NCBI GenBank assembly: GCA_964626495.1
Contig: CAZVFT010000002.1
Location: 1-64,000 of the forward strand
Length of the DNA: 64,000 bases
Source: JACNLN01 sp964626495
Lineage (GTDB): Bacteria > Fidelibacterota > Marinisomatia > Marinisomatales > CAZVFT01
Direction: 5' to 3'
Part shown: positions 45,518 to 58,191 of the stretch, one piece after another
How positions within the stretch are numbered: position 1 is the first letter of the stretch
Layout: every line of letters begins with the position of its first letter
The notes under the pieces: model-generated
What the model saw: only the letters and a program-made list of their open reading frames with translations
Database searches by the model: none
Told to the model about the DNA's origin: nothing
Translations under genes and position numbers: made by a program

Positions 45518-45826
45518 TTATGCCTTTATCTCAATATCTACTCCAGCTGGAAGATCTACTTTCATCAGAGAATCAATGGTTTTAGGTGAAGCATTTAAAA
45601 TGTCAATTAACCTTTTGTGAATTTTCGTTTGGAATTGTTCACGCGATTTTTTATTCACGTGAGGTGATCTAAGCACCGTGTACACTGTACGTTTAGTTGG
45701 TAATGGAATAGGACCTAAAATCACTGCTCCCGTAGATCGGACAGTTTTAACAATTTTGTCCATAGATTTGTCCAGAAGGTTATGATCATATGCCTTCATT
45801 TTAATCCTTATTGTTTGTCCAGCCAA
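45518..45826 (-). CDS. rpsJ: Small ribosomal subunit protein uS10, TTG start inside the tuf-derived tract
   Basis: S10 is a 30S protein that also pairs with NusB in antitermination. The 102 residues contain [20 protein letters not shown] and [16 protein letters not shown]. It starts with TTG (45826), 11 bases after the upstream tuf stop, with GGAG as ribosome binding site. That stop, spacer and the first three codons (Met-Ala-Gly) are identical to those of rpmG behind the second tuf copy. Confidence 0.97.
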   Translation of the reverse strand: MAGQTIRIKMKAYDHNLLDKSMDKIVKTVRSTGAVILGPIPLPTKRTVYTVLRSPHVNKKSREQFQTKIHKRLIDILNASPKTIDSLMKVDLPAGVDIEIKA

Positions 45827-47036
45827 TTTGATTCTCCTTACTCAAGAATACCCGTAACAACTCCAGCTCCAACAGTGTGACCACCCTCACGAATCGCAAA
45901 CCTCAACTCCTGCTCCATCGCTATCGGGGTTATCAACTCTACTTTAACGTTTACATTATCCCCTGGCATCACCATCTCTACTCCCTCTGTCAAACTCACT
46001 ACACCTGTCACATCCGTCGTTCGAAAATAAAACTGAGGCCGATATCCCTCAAAAAAGGGCGTGTGACGACCTCCCTCCTCCTTCTTCAATACATATACCT
46101 TCGCCTCAAACTTCGTGTGGGGCGTGATACTCCCTACTGCCGATATTACCTGACCTCGCTTTAAATCATCCTTATCAACTCCCCTCAACAATAAACCAGC
46201 ATTATCTCCTGCCTGTCCCTCATCCAATATCTTACGAAACATCTCTACTCCTGTCACTACCGTCTTACTCGTCTCTCCTAATCCAACTATCTCTACCGAA
46301 TCACCTACCTTTATTATTCCTCGCTCTATCCTACCCGTTCCTACCGTACCCCGGCCCGTAATACTGAATACATCCTCAACCGGCATCAAAAATGGCTTGT
46401 CTATATCTCGCTCCGGCTCCGGTATGTAACTGTCTATCGCTTCCAATAACTCCACTATACACCGTGTCAACTCCTCATCCTCCGGATTGCTCAAAGCCTC
46501 CAACGCACTACCCTGGATTATCGGTATCTCATCACCAGGAAAATTGTACTCATCCAATAACTCACGTAACTCCAACTCCACTAACTCCAGTAACTCCGGA
46601 TCATCCACCTGATCCGTCTTGTTCATAAATACCACAATAGCCGGTACATTTACCTGACGGGCTAATAATACATGCTCTCGTGTCTGGGGCATTGGACCAT
46701 CTGCCGCCGATACTACCAATACAGACCCATCCATCTGTGCCGCTCCCGTTATCATATTCTTGATGTAATCTGCATGACCCGGACAATCTATATGTGCATA
46801 ATGACGATTATCCGTCTCATACTCCACATGTGCCGTCTGTATCGTTAACCCTCGCTCACGCTCCTCAGGAGCACTATCAATACTATCAAACGTACGAGCC
46901 TCTGCTAAACCACGCTTGCTTAAAAATAACGTCATCGCTGCTGTCAATGTCGTCTTACCATGATCTACATGACCTATCGTCCCTATATTTAAGTGAGGTT
47001 TCGTCCTCGAAAATTTCTCCTTTGCCATTGTGCTAT
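45818..47036. repeat. 1.2-kb tuf repeat, copy 1
   Basis: This stretch is repeated at 61320-62538, an offset of 15502. The match covers the tuf gene, 8 bases before its ATG, and 20 bases after the stop, reaching into rpsJ. I see no difference between the copies in the coding part. Just outside, the copies diverge: TACCTCC against TTCCTCC upstream, and rpsJ against rpmG downstream. Confidence 0.9.
45838..47028 (-). CDS. tuf: Elongation factor Tu, copy 1
   Basis: EF-Tu delivers aminoacyl-tRNA to the ribosome as a GTP complex. The 396 residues show G1 GHVDHGKTT (about 19-27), the switch block [14 protein letters not shown]3 DCPGH, G4 NKTD and the C-terminal barrel domains. It sits between fusA and rpsJ. 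Its codons differ from those of fusA and rpoBC: GAG, AAG, ACG and ATA dominate, whereas the neighbours use many GAA, AAA and ATT. The gene is identical to the copy at 61340-62530. Confidence 0.99.
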   Translation of the reverse strand: MAKEKFSRTKPHLNIGTIGHVDHGKTTLTAAMTLFLSKRGLAEARTFDSIDSAPEERERGLTIQTAHVEYETDNRHYAHIDCPGHADYIKNMITGAAQMDGSVLVVSAADGPMPQTREHVLLARQVNVPAIVVFMNKTDQVDDPELLELVELELRELLDEYNFPGDEIPIIQGSALEALSNPEDEELTRCIVELLEAIDSYIPEPERDIDKPFLMPVEDVFSITGRGTVGTGRIERGIIKVGDSVEIVGLGETSKTVVTGVEMFRKILDEGQAGDNAGLLLRGVDKDDLKRGQVISAVGSITPHTKFEAKVYVLKKEEGGRHTPFFEGYRPQFYFRTTDVTGVVSLTEGVEMVMPGDNVNVKVELITPIAMEQELRFAIREGGHTVGAGVVTGILE

Positions 47037-47059
47037 ACCTCCCTAATGTTGATCTTATC

Positions 47060-49150
47060 TTATACTGTTATTACCCCATGGGCTTTTTCTATAATCTTGG
47101 CTTCAATTCCAGCAGGAACATCTTGATATTCCTCAAATTCCATAGAAAACACTGCTCTTCCCTGTGTAATCGATCTCAAATCTGTAGCGTACCCAAACAT
47201 CTCGCTCAAAGGAACTTTTGAATGCAAAACAACTGCATCCTTCCGATACTCAGTTCCCCTAATCCTGCCTCGTCTGGAATTTAAATCAGCCATTACATCT
47301 CCAATGTACTGTTCTGATAATATCACTTCGAGCTTCATCACAGGTTCTGTCAAACTGGGCTTTGCTTTTTTACAAGCCTCCTGAATAGCCATTGAACCAG
47401 CAAATTTAAAAGCAATTTCTGATGAATCTACTTCGTGATAGGACCCATCAATAAGCTCCACCCGAATATCCTCCAAGGGATATCCAGCTAAAACCCCGTT
47501 CTTAAGAGCTTCCTGGATTCCTTGATTAACAGCTGGAATGTAGTCCCGAGGTATAACTCCACCCACTATTTTTGACTCGAAATGATATCCTTTCCCGACC
47601 TCATTTGGTTCAATTTTTATCTTAACACATCCATATTGTCCACGTCCCCCCGATTGGCGAATAAACTTCCCTTCTGCTTCCGCAGACTTTTTTATGGTCT
47701 CCCGATAAGCAACTTGAGGTCTACCTACATTGGCTCGAATATGGAATTCCCGCATCAACCTATCCACTAAAATTTCTAAATGTAACTCCCCCATTCCAGA
47801 AATTATTGTTTGATCTGTTTCACTATCCCTTTCTACTTTAAAAGTAGGGTCCTCATCAGACAGCTTTACCAACGCTTCCGATAGAATATTCTGATCTGCC
47901 TTACTTGATGGCTCAATTGTCACAGAAATTACTGGTTTCTGAAACTCCATTGATTCGAGAATAATGGGATATTTGCGATCACACAGTGTATGCCCCGTTT
48001 TTGTATGTTTCAATCCAACAGCAGCAGCAATTTCACCAGCAGTCACTTTCTCTCTCTCCTCACGCTTGTTGGCGTGCATCAATAATATACGAGATACTCT
48101 TTCTTTCCTACCAACCGTAGAATTGTAAATTGAATCCTTTATTTTGACTTCACCTGAATAAACACGGAAAAATGTCAATCTTCCAACATAGGGATCAGAC
48201 ATGATTTTAAAAGCTAAAGCACTGAAGGGTTCATCTATTGAAGATTTCCTGCTTAAAGTTATATCACTATCCTCAGGTGGAAAACCAATTATCTCTTGTT
48301 TATCCATTGGAGAGGGTAGATAATCAACTATTGCATCCAGTAATCTTTGAATACCTTTATTTTTATAAGCAGATCCACACAGTACTGGAATAAAGGCATT
48401 ATCTAAACATCCTTTTCGAATAGCATTTTTAATTTCCTCTGCAGTCAAATCTTTCCCGGCGAGATATTTCTCAAAAAGCTGTTCATCGTATGCTGCAATT
48501 TCCTCCACCAACTTGTGGCGGGCTTCCTCAACTTCCTCTACCATATCATTAGGAATATCAATAAGTTCAAAATGAGAGCCGAGACTGGGTTCATAATAAA
48601 CAATTGCTTTCATAGAAATTAAATCCACAATACCCGTAAATAAATCACCTGCCCCAATAGGTAAAACAAGAAGCAAAGGTTTTGCATTCAAACGGTGTTT
48701 CATCATATGAATTACTTCATAAAAATCAGCTCCCATCCGATCCATTTTATTTACAAAAGCAACTCGTGGAACTTTATATCTGTCTGCTTGACGCCAGACT
48801 GTCTCACTTTGGGGCTCTACCCCTCCTACTGCACAAAATACTACAATCCCACCATCGAGAACTCTTAACGAGCGTTCGACTTCAGCAGTAAAGTCTATGT
48901 GACCCGGTGTATCAATGATGTTAATCCGATGTTCATTCCAAAAAGTAGTGGTTGCTGCTGAAGTAATGGTAATACCACGTTCCCTTTCTTGATCCATCCA
49001 ATCCATTGCTGTAGAACCCTCGTGCACCTCACCCATACGATGTAAACGTCCTGTATAGAACAAAATCCGTTCTGTCGTTGTTGTCTTACCCGCATCAATA
49101 TGAGCCATGATGCCAATGTTTCTTACTCTTTCTAAAGGTGACTTCTTCAT
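47060..49150 (-). CDS. fusA: Elongation factor G
   Basis: EF-G drives translocation of tRNA and mRNA. The 696 residues have the P-loop [15 protein letters not shown] (about 16-30), the [14 protein letters not shown] switch, [18 protein letters not shown] and the five-domain layout ending with [13 protein letters not shown]. It lies 2 bp after rpsG and 31 bp before tuf. Confidence 0.99.
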   Translation of the reverse strand: MKKSPLERVRNIGIMAHIDAGKTTTTERILFYTGRLHRMGEVHEGSTAMDWMDQERERGITITSAATTTFWNEHRINIIDTPGHIDFTAEVERSLRVLDGGIVVFCAVGGVEPQSETVWRQADRYKVPRVAFVNKMDRMGADFYEVIHMMKHRLNAKPLLLVLPIGAGDLFTGIVDLISMKAIVYYEPSLGSHFELIDIPNDMVEEVEEARHKLVEEIAAYDEQLFEKYLAGKDLTAEEIKNAIRKGCLDNAFIPVLCGSAYKNKGIQRLLDAIVDYLPSPMDKQEIIGFPPEDSDITLSRKSSIDEPFSALAFKIMSDPYVGRLTFFRVYSGEVKIKDSIYNSTVGRKERVSRILLMHANKREEREKVTAGEIAAAVGLKHTKTGHTLCDRKYPIILESMEFQKPVISVTIEPSSKADQNILSEALVKLSDEDPTFKVERDSETDQTIISGMGELHLEILVDRLMREFHIRANVGRPQVAYRETIKKSAEAEGKFIRQSGGRGQYGCVKIKIEPNEVGKGYHFESKIVGGVIPRDYIPAVNQGIQEALKNGVLAGYPLEDIRVELIDGSYHEVDSSEIAFKFAGSMAIQEACKKAKPSLTEPVMKLEVILSEQYIGDVMADLNSRRGRIRGTEYRKDAVVLHSKVPLSEMFGYATDLRSITQGRAVFSMEFEEYQDVPAGIEAKIIEKAHGVITV

Positions 49151-49152
49151 GA

Positions 49153-49620
49153 TTATCTACCAAAGTGAGCAAATGCTTTATTTGCTTCAGCCATACGATG
49201 TGTATCTTCCTTTTTCTTAATGGCTCCACCATCATTATTTGCAGCAGCTAATAATTCAGAAGCCAGCTTCTCAGCCATCGGTTTACCTTTTCGATTTTTT
49301 GCGTATGAAATAATCCATCGCGTCCCAAGAGCAAAAGCCCGGTGTTTTGCCACTTCAACTGGTATCTGATATGTGGCACCACCAATTCGCCTTGATTTCA
49401 CTTCTATAAGAGGTTTTACATTCTCCATAGCTTTATGAAACAATTCAAGAGGATCACTTTTCGTCTTGCCCTCAATAATTTTCATTGCACCATAGAAGAT
49501 CCGTTCAGCAGTTCCCTTTTTACCCTTCTGTAATAAATTGTTTATAAATTTTTGGACCATTAAATCCCCATATACGGGATCTGGTGTAATTTGCCTTCTT
49601 TCTGCTCTACTTCTTCTCAT
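49153..49620 (-). CDS. rpsG: Small ribosomal subunit protein uS7
   Basis: The 155 residues start [19 protein letters not shown] and contain [26 protein letters not shown] and the [14 protein letters not shown] segment. S7 is the assembly nucleus of the 30S head and represses the str operon in E. coli. It follows rpsL by 3 bp. Confidence 0.98.
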   Translation of the reverse strand: MRRSRAERRQITPDPVYGDLMVQKFINNLLQKGKKGTAERIFYGAMKIIEGKTKSDPLELFHKAMENVKPLIEVKSRRIGGATYQIPVEVAKHRAFALGTRWIISYAKNRKGKPMAEKLASELLAAANNDGGAIKKKEDTHRMAEANKAFAHFGR

Positions 49621-49623
49621 AAC

Positions 49624-49995
49624 TTATCTCGGTCTTTTTGTGCCATAACGAGAACGGCTGGTTGTTCGATCAACAACTCCAGCAGTATCTAGGGTTCCAC
49701 GCACGATGTGGTAACGAACTCCTGGAAGGTCTTTTACCCTTCCCCCCTCAATTAGTACGATAGAATGTTCCTGAAGGTTATGACCTTCTCCGGGGATATA
49801 AGCAGTAACTTCCATTCCATTAGTTAGCCGAATCCTGGCTACCTTTCGTAAGGCAGAATTTGGTTTCTTCGGTGTTGTTGTGTACACCCGAGTACATACA
49901 CCCCGCTTTTGAGGATTTCCCATTAAAGCCGGGGCTGTCTTCTTCTTTATTACTTTTTTTCTTCCTTTTCGAACTAACTGATTAATAGTCGGCAT
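49624..49995 (-). CDS. rpsL: Small ribosomal subunit protein uS12
   Basis: The 123 residues begin [15 protein letters not shown] and carry the decoding-site loops [18 protein letters not shown] (Lys in PKKPNS, the site of streptomycin-resistance changes) and [28 protein letters not shown]. Both loops have the wild-type lysines. It lies 27 bp after rpoC. Confidence 0.98.
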   Translation of the reverse strand: MPTINQLVRKGRKKVIKKKTAPALMGNPQKRGVCTRVYTTTPKKPNSALRKVARIRLTNGMEVTAYIPGEGHNLQEHSIVLIEGGRVKDLPGVRYHIVRGTLDTAGVVDRTTSRSRYGTKRPR

Positions 49996-50022
49996 TCAAC
50001 TACTCCACATAAATACTTTCAT

Positions 50023-53000
50023 CTAACTGGTAGATACTTCTTCTTTAATTTCCGCAGGAACCTCTTCCGCAACTAATTCCTCTTCAGGTATATGAACTAA
50101 AGGATCTTTAAATTGATTAAAGCCAGTCCCAGCTGGAATAAGTTTACCCATAATGACATTCTCCTTCAATCCAATAAGGTGATCGAACTTACCTTCAGTA
50201 GAAGCATCAGTTAAAACACGGGTTGTCTCCTGAAAAGAAGCTGCAGAGATAAAACTTTCAGTATTTAACGATGCACGGGTAATCCCTAGTAACAGGGGTT
50301 GGAAAGATGCCTGTTTGGCTTTCCGGGTCTTTATCGAATCCTTCTTACCTTCTTTCAATTCCCTGTTAATAGTCCTTAACTCAGATTTGTCTATAAGGTC
50401 CCCCTCCTCGAATTCGGAATCGCCCGGATTCGTCACTACTGCCATATTTGAAACTCGAGAATTTTCCTGAAAAAGTTGAACTCTATTCACTCTATCACCT
50501 GGGAGGAAAACTGTATCTCCATTATCTTCTACCTTTAACTTCTGCATCATCTGACGTACAATCACTTCAACATGTTTATCGTTTATTCGTACACCTTGCA
50601 AACGATACACTTCCTGGATCTCATTTACGAGGTATTCTTGAACACGCTCTGGACCGAGAATATTGAGAATATCTTTGGGGGATATAGCTCCTTCACAAAG
50701 ACGATCACCAGCACTGACCCAATCGCCTTCATGCACAATGACGTGTTTGCCATAAGGAATTTTATATTTACCCTTTTCGTCGTGAGTACCGTGAACAATC
50801 AACTCACGGATGCCTCGTTTTGTTTTACCAAAACTTACAACACCATTTATTTCAGTAACTACTGCAGGTTCTTTTGGCTTTCTTACCTCAAATAATTCAG
50901 CTACTCTGGGTAATCCTCCTGTAATATCCCGCGTCTTACCTATCCCCCTCGAAATTTTTACGAGAATAGTACCTGCCGATACTTTTTGTCCATCTGTTAC
51001 CATTAAAATGGCTTCAACTGGTAGTATTGTCCCTCCTGATACAACATTTTTATTTTTATCTGTTATTTCAATATGTGGAGATAAGTTTCTATCTTTAGAT
51101 TCAATTATTACCATTTGTATTTTTCCACTTTCTACCGCCTCCACATGGTAAGTCTCACCTTCTATCATATCAACAAACCGAACATATCCACTCTGACGTG
51201 CGATAATTACATCTGTGTATGGATCCCATGTAAATAATACCTGTCCCACCTTTACTTTTTGACCATTTTTTACAAGAAGAATTGATCCATACGGAACATT
51301 ATAACTGGTTAGAACCTTGTCATTATCACCCATAACCTCGATCACTGCATTCCGAACAAGTACTCGATTGAGTTTACGTTTCTTCTCTGAAATATCCTCC
51401 TCATCTACAACTTTTGCACATTTTAAATTGGGTGAAAATCGAATTGTACCTTCTTTGCTGGTTACCATCTGGGATTTTTCAATAATTCTAGAAGCTGTCC
51501 CACCTATATGAAACGTCCTTAATGTAAGCTGAGTACCAGGTTCACCAATGCTTTGAGCGGCAACAATACCCACAGCAGTACCCATTGACACAAGTTTATT
51601 TGTATTCAAATCCAATCCATAACAACTACGACAAACGCCATGTTTTGCTTCACAGGTTAATACTGAACGAATAAATACTTTATCTAAACCAAGATTAGCA
51701 ATTGTATCACTTACTTCATCGTCTATTGGCGTCCCCTCTTTAACCACAACTTTTCCTCGGTGAATGATATCCTCTTGTAAAACACGTCCACGAATACGAT
51801 CTCGAAGTGGTTCGATAATTTCTTCACCTTCCTTCAAATCGGAAATCCACACTCCGTTAATAGTTCTACAATCTTCGATTGTTACCACAACATCTTGAGC
51901 AACATCCACAAGACGACGCGTTAAATATCCAGCATCAGCTGTTTTCAAAGCAGTATCAGCAAGTCCTTTCCTGGCACCGTGTGTCGAAATGAAATATTCC
52001 AATACCGATAACCCTTCTTTAAAATTTGAAGTAATAGGATTCTCGATAATTTCACCTCTTCCGCCAGTCATACTTTTTTTAGGTTTCGCCATTAATCCAC
52101 GCATAGCAGCCAGCTGTCTAATCTGATCTTGACTACCACGTGCACCTGAATCTGCCATCATAAAAACCGGATTGAACCCCTCTTGATCAGATTCTAAATG
52201 ATACATCATATCAGCAGCTACCTTGTTTGTGGCATGAGTCCAAACATCGATAATCTTGTTATACCTCTCACCCTCAGTCAATATTCTTCTGTTATACTTG
52301 GATTGAATTGATTTCACCTCTTTAGTAGCTAATTGAATACTATCCTGTTTCTCATCTGGTACCAACACATCTTCAATAGATATGGACGTCCCGCTTTTTG
52401 TAGCATAATCAAACCCAAACTTTTTAAGGTCATCTAAAAATTCAACTGTTCTGTGATTCCCAGCTTTTTCATAAGCTTCATGTATAATTTTCTCAATTTT
52501 CTTCTTCGATATCAGCATATCAATATAATCCAGTTCATCAGGAAGAATTGAATTAAATATTGCACGTCCGACGCTGGTCTCTTTAAACCATCTATCACCG
52601 ATTTTCAGATTAATAATGGCGTGGAGACCGACGGTCCTATTTTCATATGCAAGAGCTACCTCATCAATACTGGAGAAATTCATCCCTTCCCCTTTTTCTC
52701 CTTTTTTCTTCTTGGTCAGGTAATAACAACCGAGAACCATATCTTGGGAGGGAATAGTGATCGGATTACCGTGAGCTGGATGGAGAATATTATGAGATGA
52801 AAGCATTAACATTCTGGCTTCAAGTTGTGCTTCGGGAGAAAGAGGTACATGAATCGCCATCTGGTCTCCATCAAAATCAGCATTAAAAGCAGTACAGACT
52901 AATGGATGAATCTGGATAGCTTTTCCATCAACAAGAACTGGTTGGAATGCTTGAATACCCAAACGATGTAGAGTAGGAGCGCGATTTAACAATACTGGAT

Positions 53001-54300
53001 GATCTCTCACTACGTATTCAAGAACATCATACACCTGAGGCGACTTTTGTTCAACTAACAGTTTCCCACCCCTTGGGGTTTTTGCATAACCCCTAACTAT
53101 CAACTCATGGATTAAATGAGGTTTGAAGAGTTCAATGGCAATATCTTTCGGAAGGCCACATTCATGCAATTTTAGGCGCGGACCCACCACAATAACAGAC
53201 CGCCCCGAATAATCCACTCGTTTACCCAAGAGGTTCTGACGGAATCGCCCCTGTTTACCTCTAAGCATATCGCTTAAGCTCTTCAGAGGTCTTCGGGTTC
53301 CGCTGCTAAGTGCAGTTCCACGACGGGTATTATCCAAAAGTGTATCTACAGCTTCTTGAAGCATACGTTTTTCATTCCTAAGAATGACATCCGGTGCCTG
53401 AATCCCCATCAACTGTTTCAACCGATTGTTTCTAATTATGACTCGCCGGTAAAGATCATTGAGATCACTGGCTGCAAATCGTCCACCTTCCAATGGTACA
53501 AGAGGTCTCAATTCTGGAGGTATTACCGGAAGTACACTAATAACCATCCATTCAGGACGATTAACTCGTCTTTCATCTGGACTGGGATAGAATGCTTTAA
53601 CTACTTTTAAGCGTTTTAAAGCATCTGAACGTTTCTGGCGAGATCGCGAGGTCTTAATCGTATGCTCAAGCTCTTTTATTAGAGAATAAATATTAAGGGT
53701 TCTAAAAGCATCTATAATGGCTTCCCCACCCATCGCAGCATAAAAATAATTTTCTTCATCATGATCTTCCTCACTAACGGTATCTTTCCCAAATTGAGCT
53801 TCCAGTTCTAAAAATTCAAGTTCATTAATCAAGTCAAACTTCTTTTGCTTGGATGCACCAGGATTAATAACAATATAATCCTCATAATAAATTACCTTCT
53901 CGATTTCACGGGTAGGAATGCCCAAAAGATGACTTATTTTCCCGGGAATTGATCTCAAATACCAAATATGGACTACCGGTACAGCGAGGGTAATATGTCC
54001 CACACGTTCTCTACGTACTCTCCGTCGTGTCACTTCAACACCACAACGGTCGCAGATAATGCTTCTGTAACGAATTCCTTTGTACTTCCCGCAATGACAC
54101 TCATAATCTTTCACAGGACCAAATATCTTCTCACAGAATAATCCGTCTTTCTCTGGCTTATATGATCGGTAATTAATAGTTTCTGGTTTCAACACTTCAC
54201 CATAAGACCTATTCAGAATCTCCTCAGGAGAAGTGAGTCCAATAGATACAGCCGTGAAATCTCGGCTTGTATCAATTTTGGGCGGTTTTATGTATACCAA
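50023..54300 (-). CDS. rpoC: RNA polymerase beta' subunit
   Basis: Beta' holds the catalytic magnesium. The 1425 residues have the N-terminal zinc site ([20 protein letters not shown], about 67-86), the active-site triad [12 protein letters not shown] (about 464-475), a second Cys cluster ([16 protein letters not shown]) and the trigger/bridge segments [22 protein letters not shown]. An Arg/Glu-rich C-terminal extension follows. The start is TTG at 54300 with GGAGG seven bases ahead. It lies 17 bp after rpoB. Confidence 0.99.
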   Translation of the reverse strand: MVYIKPPKIDTSRDFTAVSIGLTSPEEILNRSYGEVLKPETINYRSYKPEKDGLFCEKIFGPVKDYECHCGKYKGIRYRSIICDRCGVEVTRRRVRRERVGHITLAVPVVHIWYLRSIPGKISHLLGIPTREIEKVIYYEDYIVINPGASKQKKFDLINELEFLELEAQFGKDTVSEEDHDEENYFYAAMGGEAIIDAFRTLNIYSLIKELEHTIKTSRSRQKRSDALKRLKVVKAFYPSPDERRVNRPEWMVISVLPVIPPELRPLVPLEGGRFAASDLNDLYRRVIIRNNRLKQLMGIQAPDVILRNEKRMLQEAVDTLLDNTRRGTALSSGTRRPLKSLSDMLRGKQGRFRQNLLGKRVDYSGRSVIVVGPRLKLHECGLPKDIAIELFKPHLIHELIVRGYAKTPRGGKLLVEQKSPQVYDVLEYVVRDHPVLLNRAPTLHRLGIQAFQPVLVDGKAIQIHPLVCTAFNADFDGDQMAIHVPLSPEAQLEARMLMLSSHNILHPAHGNPITIPSQDMVLGCYYLTKKKKGEKGEGMNFSSIDEVALAYENRTVGLHAIINLKIGDRWFKETSVGRAIFNSILPDELDYIDMLISKKKIEKIIHEAYEKAGNHRTVEFLDDLKKFGFDYATKSGTSISIEDVLVPDEKQDSIQLATKEVKSIQSKYNRRILTEGERYNKIIDVWTHATNKVAADMMYHLESDQEGFNPVFMMADSGARGSQDQIRQLAAMRGLMAKPKKSMTGGRGEIIENPITSNFKEGLSVLEYFISTHGARKGLADTALKTADAGYLTRRLVDVAQDVVVTIEDCRTINGVWISDLKEGEEIIEPLRDRIRGRVLQEDIIHRGKVVVKEGTPIDDEVSDTIANLGLDKVFIRSVLTCEAKHGVCRSCYGLDLNTNKLVSMGTAVGIVAAQSIGEPGTQLTLRTFHIGGTASRIIEKSQMVTSKEGTIRFSPNLKCAKVVDEEDISEKKRKLNRVLVRNAVIEVMGDNDKVLTSYNVPYGSILLVKNGQKVKVGQVLFTWDPYTDVIIARQSGYVRFVDMIEGETYHVEAVESGKIQMVIIESKDRNLSPHIEITDKNKNVVSGGTILPVEAILMVTDGQKVSAGTILVKISRGIGKTRDITGGLPRVAELFEVRKPKEPAVVTEINGVVSFGKTKRGIRELIVHGTHDEKGKYKIPYGKHVIVHEGDWVSAGDRLCEGAISPKDILNILGPERVQEYLVNEIQEVYRLQGVRINDKHVEVIVRQMMQKLKVEDNGDTVFLPGDRVNRVQLFQENSRVSNMAVVTNPGDSEFEEGDLIDKSELRTINRELKEGKKDSIKTRKAKQASFQPLLLGITRASLNTESFISAASFQETTRVLTDASTEGKFDHLIGLKENVIMGKLIPAGTGFNQFKDPLVHIPEEELVAEEVPAEIKEEVSTS

Positions 54301-54317
54301 TTATTTTCCTCCACCTA

Positions 54318-57300
54318 TTAATGTAATTCTACATTAACACCCAATCCTTGAAGTTCCTTCACTAATACGTTAAAAGATTCTGGAACCCCAAAGGTTGGTA
54401 TATTTTCACCTCTTACTATGGCATTATAGACCTTCGAACGACCTTCAACATCGTCAGATTTTACTGTGAGTATTTCTCTTAAGGCATTTGACGCACCATA
54501 TGCTTCAAGTGCCCAAACTTCCATCTCACCAAAACGTTGTCCTCCGAATTGAGCTTTACCCCCCAATGGTTGTTGTGTGATGAGGGAGTAAGGACCTGTA
54601 GATCGAGCGTGCATTTTATCATCGACCATATGGTTTAATTTCATCATATATATCTTACCTACTGTCACAGGATAATCGAACTTTTCACCGGTTTTTCCAT
54701 CATAAAGCTCAACCTTAGATCCTTGGGGAATATTAGCCTTTTTTAATTCCTCTTCAACCTGTATTGGGGTTGCTCCATCAAATGCTGGGGTCTCATATGA
54801 AACACCAAGTTTTTCTCCAGCCCAGCCAAGCATCGTTTCATATAATTGACCAAGATTCATACGGGAAGGTACTCCAAGAGGATTAAGAACGATATCCACT
54901 GGAGTTCCATTAGCCAAAAATGGCATATCTTCTTCAGGAATAACCACAGAAACAACCCCCTTATTTCCATGACGTCCAGCCATCTTGTCACCTACCTGGA
55001 GTTTCCGTTTACTCGCAATGTTTACTTTTGCTAGTTTTAGAACTCCTGGTTGAAGTTCATCACCTACTTGAAGTTTATAAATCTCCCGCTCAAGATTATC
55101 TTCAACCCTCTTCCATTCTCTGTTGAAAGAATTCCATACCCCTTCAATTTGGACCCAAACATTTCTATCAACTACCCAAGGTTTCTCCCGTTTAATTCTC
55201 TCATAATCGAGAGCTTTCAACCTTTTTTTCGTAAGATTTGTAGAAGCTTTAATAATAGTCTTGCTCGTAGCTTTATCTCTTAATCCAGCTGAAGTCTGAT
55301 TCTCCATTAGCTGTTTTAATCGTTTGTCTCTCTTTCTCTTTAGCTGTTTTTTAGCTTTTTTGACATCTTCTTGAAGTTGTGCAATAATTTTACGTTCCTG
55401 TACACGTGATCCCTTTCTCTTTCTCTCAAAAAGTCTTGTCCTGGTCACCACACCATCAATACCGTGTTCAGCTTTTTTGGATGCATCCTTAACATCCCCA
55501 GCTTTTTCACCAAAAATAGCCCTTAATAGCTTCTCTTCAGGAGTGGGATCTGTCTCACCTTTTGGCGTTACCTTCCCAACAATAATATCACCTGGCTTTA
55601 CCCTGGCTCCAACACGGATAACCCCATTTTCATCAAGATCTTTTGTGTTTTCTTCACTCACATTAGGGATTTCACTAGTAAGTTCCTCTTCACCCCGTTT
55701 TGTATCTCGAACCTCAAGCTCTATTTCTGAAACAGTCACCGAGGTGAATATATCGTCTTTTACCAACCGTTCATTGACGACAATAGCATCTTCAAAATTA
55801 TAACCCCACCACGGCATAAATGCGACAGTTAGATTCCTCCCCAGTGCCAGCTCCCCATTCTTAACAGCAGTTCCATCAGCTAAAAGATCGCCAATTTTTA
55901 CCTTTTGTCCTTCACTAACAACTGGTCTTTGATCAATACAGGTATCCTGGTTGGAACGGCGGTATTTCTTTAAAGAAATGTAAATTAAATTTTCCTCATG
56001 TGTAGTTATATCATCAGGAATATTGTCAGATCGAATAACAATCTTCTGCGCATCCACAGATTGAACAACACCTTCTACTTGTGAATAGATCGTTCCCCTG
56101 GAATCATGTACTATTACTTTTTCCATACCCGTTCCAACTATGGGCGCTTCCGGATTCAGTAATGGTACAGCCTGACGTTGCATATTTGAGCCCATCAGGG
56201 CACGATTTGCATCATCATGTTCTAAAAACGGAATAAGGGAAGCAGCTACACTTAAAACCTGTTGAGGAACTACATCCATATACTGGATTTCCTCAGGATT
56301 AACAATTGGAAAATCACCCTTAATCCTTGCTCTTACTTGTGATTCTACAATTTTACCTTTTTCGTCAACGGCAATATTGGGCTGCGCTATAACTGATCTA
56401 TCCTCATCTTCAGCGGAAAGGTATTTTATTTCCCGGGTAACAAAAGCATCTTTGTCATTTTGATGTTTTATAACTCTATAAGGAGCCTCAATGAATCCCA
56501 GATCATTCACATCTGCAAACATCGCAAGAGACGAGATTAGACCAATATTAGGACCTTCTGGTGTTTCAATTGGACAGAGACGACTATAATGTGTGTAATG
56601 AACATCACGCACTTCAAAACCAGCCCGCTCTCGAGTTAATCCCCCAGGACCGAGAGCAGAAACTCTCCGTTTGTGAGTGATCTCAGCCAAAGGATTTGTT
56701 TGGTCCATAAATTGGCTCAACTGGCTGGTACCAAAAAATGTGTTAATTACTGTCGTGACAACTCTTGAATTAATAAGATCTTGAGGCGTTAAACTCTCAA
56801 CCTCCCTTAAATTCATCCTTTCCCGTACGTTTCGAATCATACGAGTCATAGCGATCATAAATTGATTGGTCAATTGCTCACAAACCGTTTTCATCCTGCG
56901 ATTACCCAGATGGTCAATATCGTCAGGTCCTCGTTTACCCATTCGCATTTCAATAAGATATTGAATAATCATAGTAAGATCATCCGTGGTCAGAATTGTG
57001 TTATCAAGAGGAACATTCAAATCAAACTGCTTATTAATACGATATCGTCCAACCTTACCAAGATCATAACGTTTGGGACTGAAAAACATTCTCTCAATAA
57101 ATTTCTGAGCTGTTTCCAGATTTGGAGGTTCACCAGAACGTATATGTTTATACATTAATCTAAGTGCCTCTTCCATATTTTTCGTGGGATCCTTCTTCAT
57201 CGTATTAGCAAATATTTCCGCTGCTAATTCGTCATTAACTCGAGCTACCTCAATGGTCTTAGTTGAGGTTTTTTTAAGTTCCTCCAAGAGTTCTACAGTA

Positions 57301-58094
57301 ACTTCAGCCCCATCCTCACAAAAAATTTCTCCTGTTTCCACATCAATAACATCATTGGCTACTCTTGCACCTATAAATTTTTCAGCAGCTTTTGATTTTA
57401 TATTGACATTTTTAATCAAATTAAAAGCACGAAAAATATCTGCATTACTGGAAAATCCTAATGCTCTAAGGAGTGTGGTCACAGGAAATTTTCTTCTCCG
57501 ATCAATAATGACAAAAATACAATCAGCAATATCGGTAGTAAAATCGACCCATGATCCACGCGATGGTATCACACGTGCTTGAAACAACTTTGTCCCATTT
57601 GGATGAATATGCTCATCAAAAAACACACCAGGAGATCGCTGTAACTGATTAACTATAACCCTTTCAGCCCCATTTATAATGAATGTTCCTCTTTCAGTCA
57701 TATGGGGTAGATTACCAAAATATACATCCTGTTCGATACTTTGAGCATATTTTGATTTATCATATTCATCGGTCAGATGGAGAATTAGCCGAACTTTTAA
57801 TGGGACAGAATATGTAACCCCCCGTTCTATACACTCATCTGGACTATATTTAGGAAGCCCTAAATAGTAATTTTTATATTCAAGAATGTAATTTTTATGA
57901 TTATCCTCGATGGGAAATGCATTACGAAAAACCTGTTCCAGTCCGATAAGTTCGCGTTTATCTTCTTTTATATCTTCTTGGGTGAATTGTTTAAAAGATC
58001 TAACCTGTACATCAAGAAGATCCGGCATATCTATAATGCTCTTGATATTAGCAAACGATTGTCTTTTTAATTTATATTTTGAATTTGGTGTCAA
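54318..58094 (-). CDS. rpoB: RNA polymerase beta subunit
   Basis: Beta forms one jaw of RNA polymerase and the rifamycin site. The 1258 residues include FFGTSQLSQFMDQTNPLAEITHKRRVSALGPGGLTRERAGFEVRD-type rifamycin region (FGTSQLSQFMDQTNPLAEI and LGPGGLTRERAGFEVRDVH are visible), the KRKLQVGDKMAGRHGNKGV block and the C-terminal PLGGKAQFGGQRFGEMEVW. Near residues 850-950 is a Lys-rich helical stretch. It precedes rpoC by 17 bp and follows rplL after a 97-bp gap with no gene. Confidence 0.99.
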   Translation of the reverse strand: MTPNSKYKLKRQSFANIKSIIDMPDLLDVQVRSFKQFTQEDIKEDKRELIGLEQVFRNAFPIEDNHKNYILEYKNYYLGLPKYSPDECIERGVTYSVPLKVRLILHLTDEYDKSKYAQSIEQDVYFGNLPHMTERGTFIINGAERVIVNQLQRSPGVFFDEHIHPNGTKLFQARVIPSRGSWVDFTTDIADCIFVIIDRRRKFPVTTLLRALGFSSNADIFRAFNLIKNVNIKSKAAEKFIGARVANDVIDVETGEIFCEDGAEVTVELLEELKKTSTKTIEVARVNDELAAEIFANTMKKDPTKNMEEALRLMYKHIRSGEPPNLETAQKFIERMFFSPKRYDLGKVGRYRINKQFDLNVPLDNTILTTDDLTMIIQYLIEMRMGKRGPDDIDHLGNRRMKTVCEQLTNQFMIAMTRMIRNVRERMNLREVESLTPQDLINSRVVTTVINTFFGTSQLSQFMDQTNPLAEITHKRRVSALGPGGLTRERAGFEVRDVHYTHYSRLCPIETPEGPNIGLISSLAMFADVNDLGFIEAPYRVIKHQNDKDAFVTREIKYLSAEDEDRSVIAQPNIAVDEKGKIVESQVRARIKGDFPIVNPEEIQYMDVVPQQVLSVAASLIPFLEHDDANRALMGSNMQRQAVPLLNPEAPIVGTGMEKVIVHDSRGTIYSQVEGVVQSVDAQKIVIRSDNIPDDITTHEENLIYISLKKYRRSNQDTCIDQRPVVSEGQKVKIGDLLADGTAVKNGELALGRNLTVAFMPWWGYNFEDAIVVNERLVKDDIFTSVTVSEIELEVRDTKRGEEELTSEIPNVSEENTKDLDENGVIRVGARVKPGDIIVGKVTPKGETDPTPEEKLLRAIFGEKAGDVKDASKKAEHGIDGVVTRTRLFERKRKGSRVQERKIIAQLQEDVKKAKKQLKRKRDKRLKQLMENQTSAGLRDKATSKTIIKASTNLTKKRLKALDYERIKREKPWVVDRNVWVQIEGVWNSFNREWKRVEDNLEREIYKLQVGDELQPGVLKLAKVNIASKRKLQVGDKMAGRHGNKGVVSVVIPEEDMPFLANGTPVDIVLNPLGVPSRMNLGQLYETMLGWAGEKLGVSYETPAFDGATPIQVEEELKKANIPQGSKVELYDGKTGEKFDYPVTVGKIYMMKLNHMVDDKMHARSTGPYSLITQQPLGGKAQFGGQRFGEMEVWALEAYGASNALREILTVKSDDVEGRSKVYNAIVRGENIPTFGVPESFNVLVKELQGLGVNVELH

Positions 58095-58191
58095 ACCAGA
58101 TCCTCCAAATTGATTTTATCTCATTCTAGGAAAAGCATTCCTTAACTCATAAAGTTACCATTATGTAAGAAAAAGATACCTGATTCATTGC

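Noticed and set aside
58095..58191. Possible separate promoter or leader between rplL and rpoB
   Set aside because: The 97-bp spacer has no clear promoter, hairpin or attenuator that I can support.
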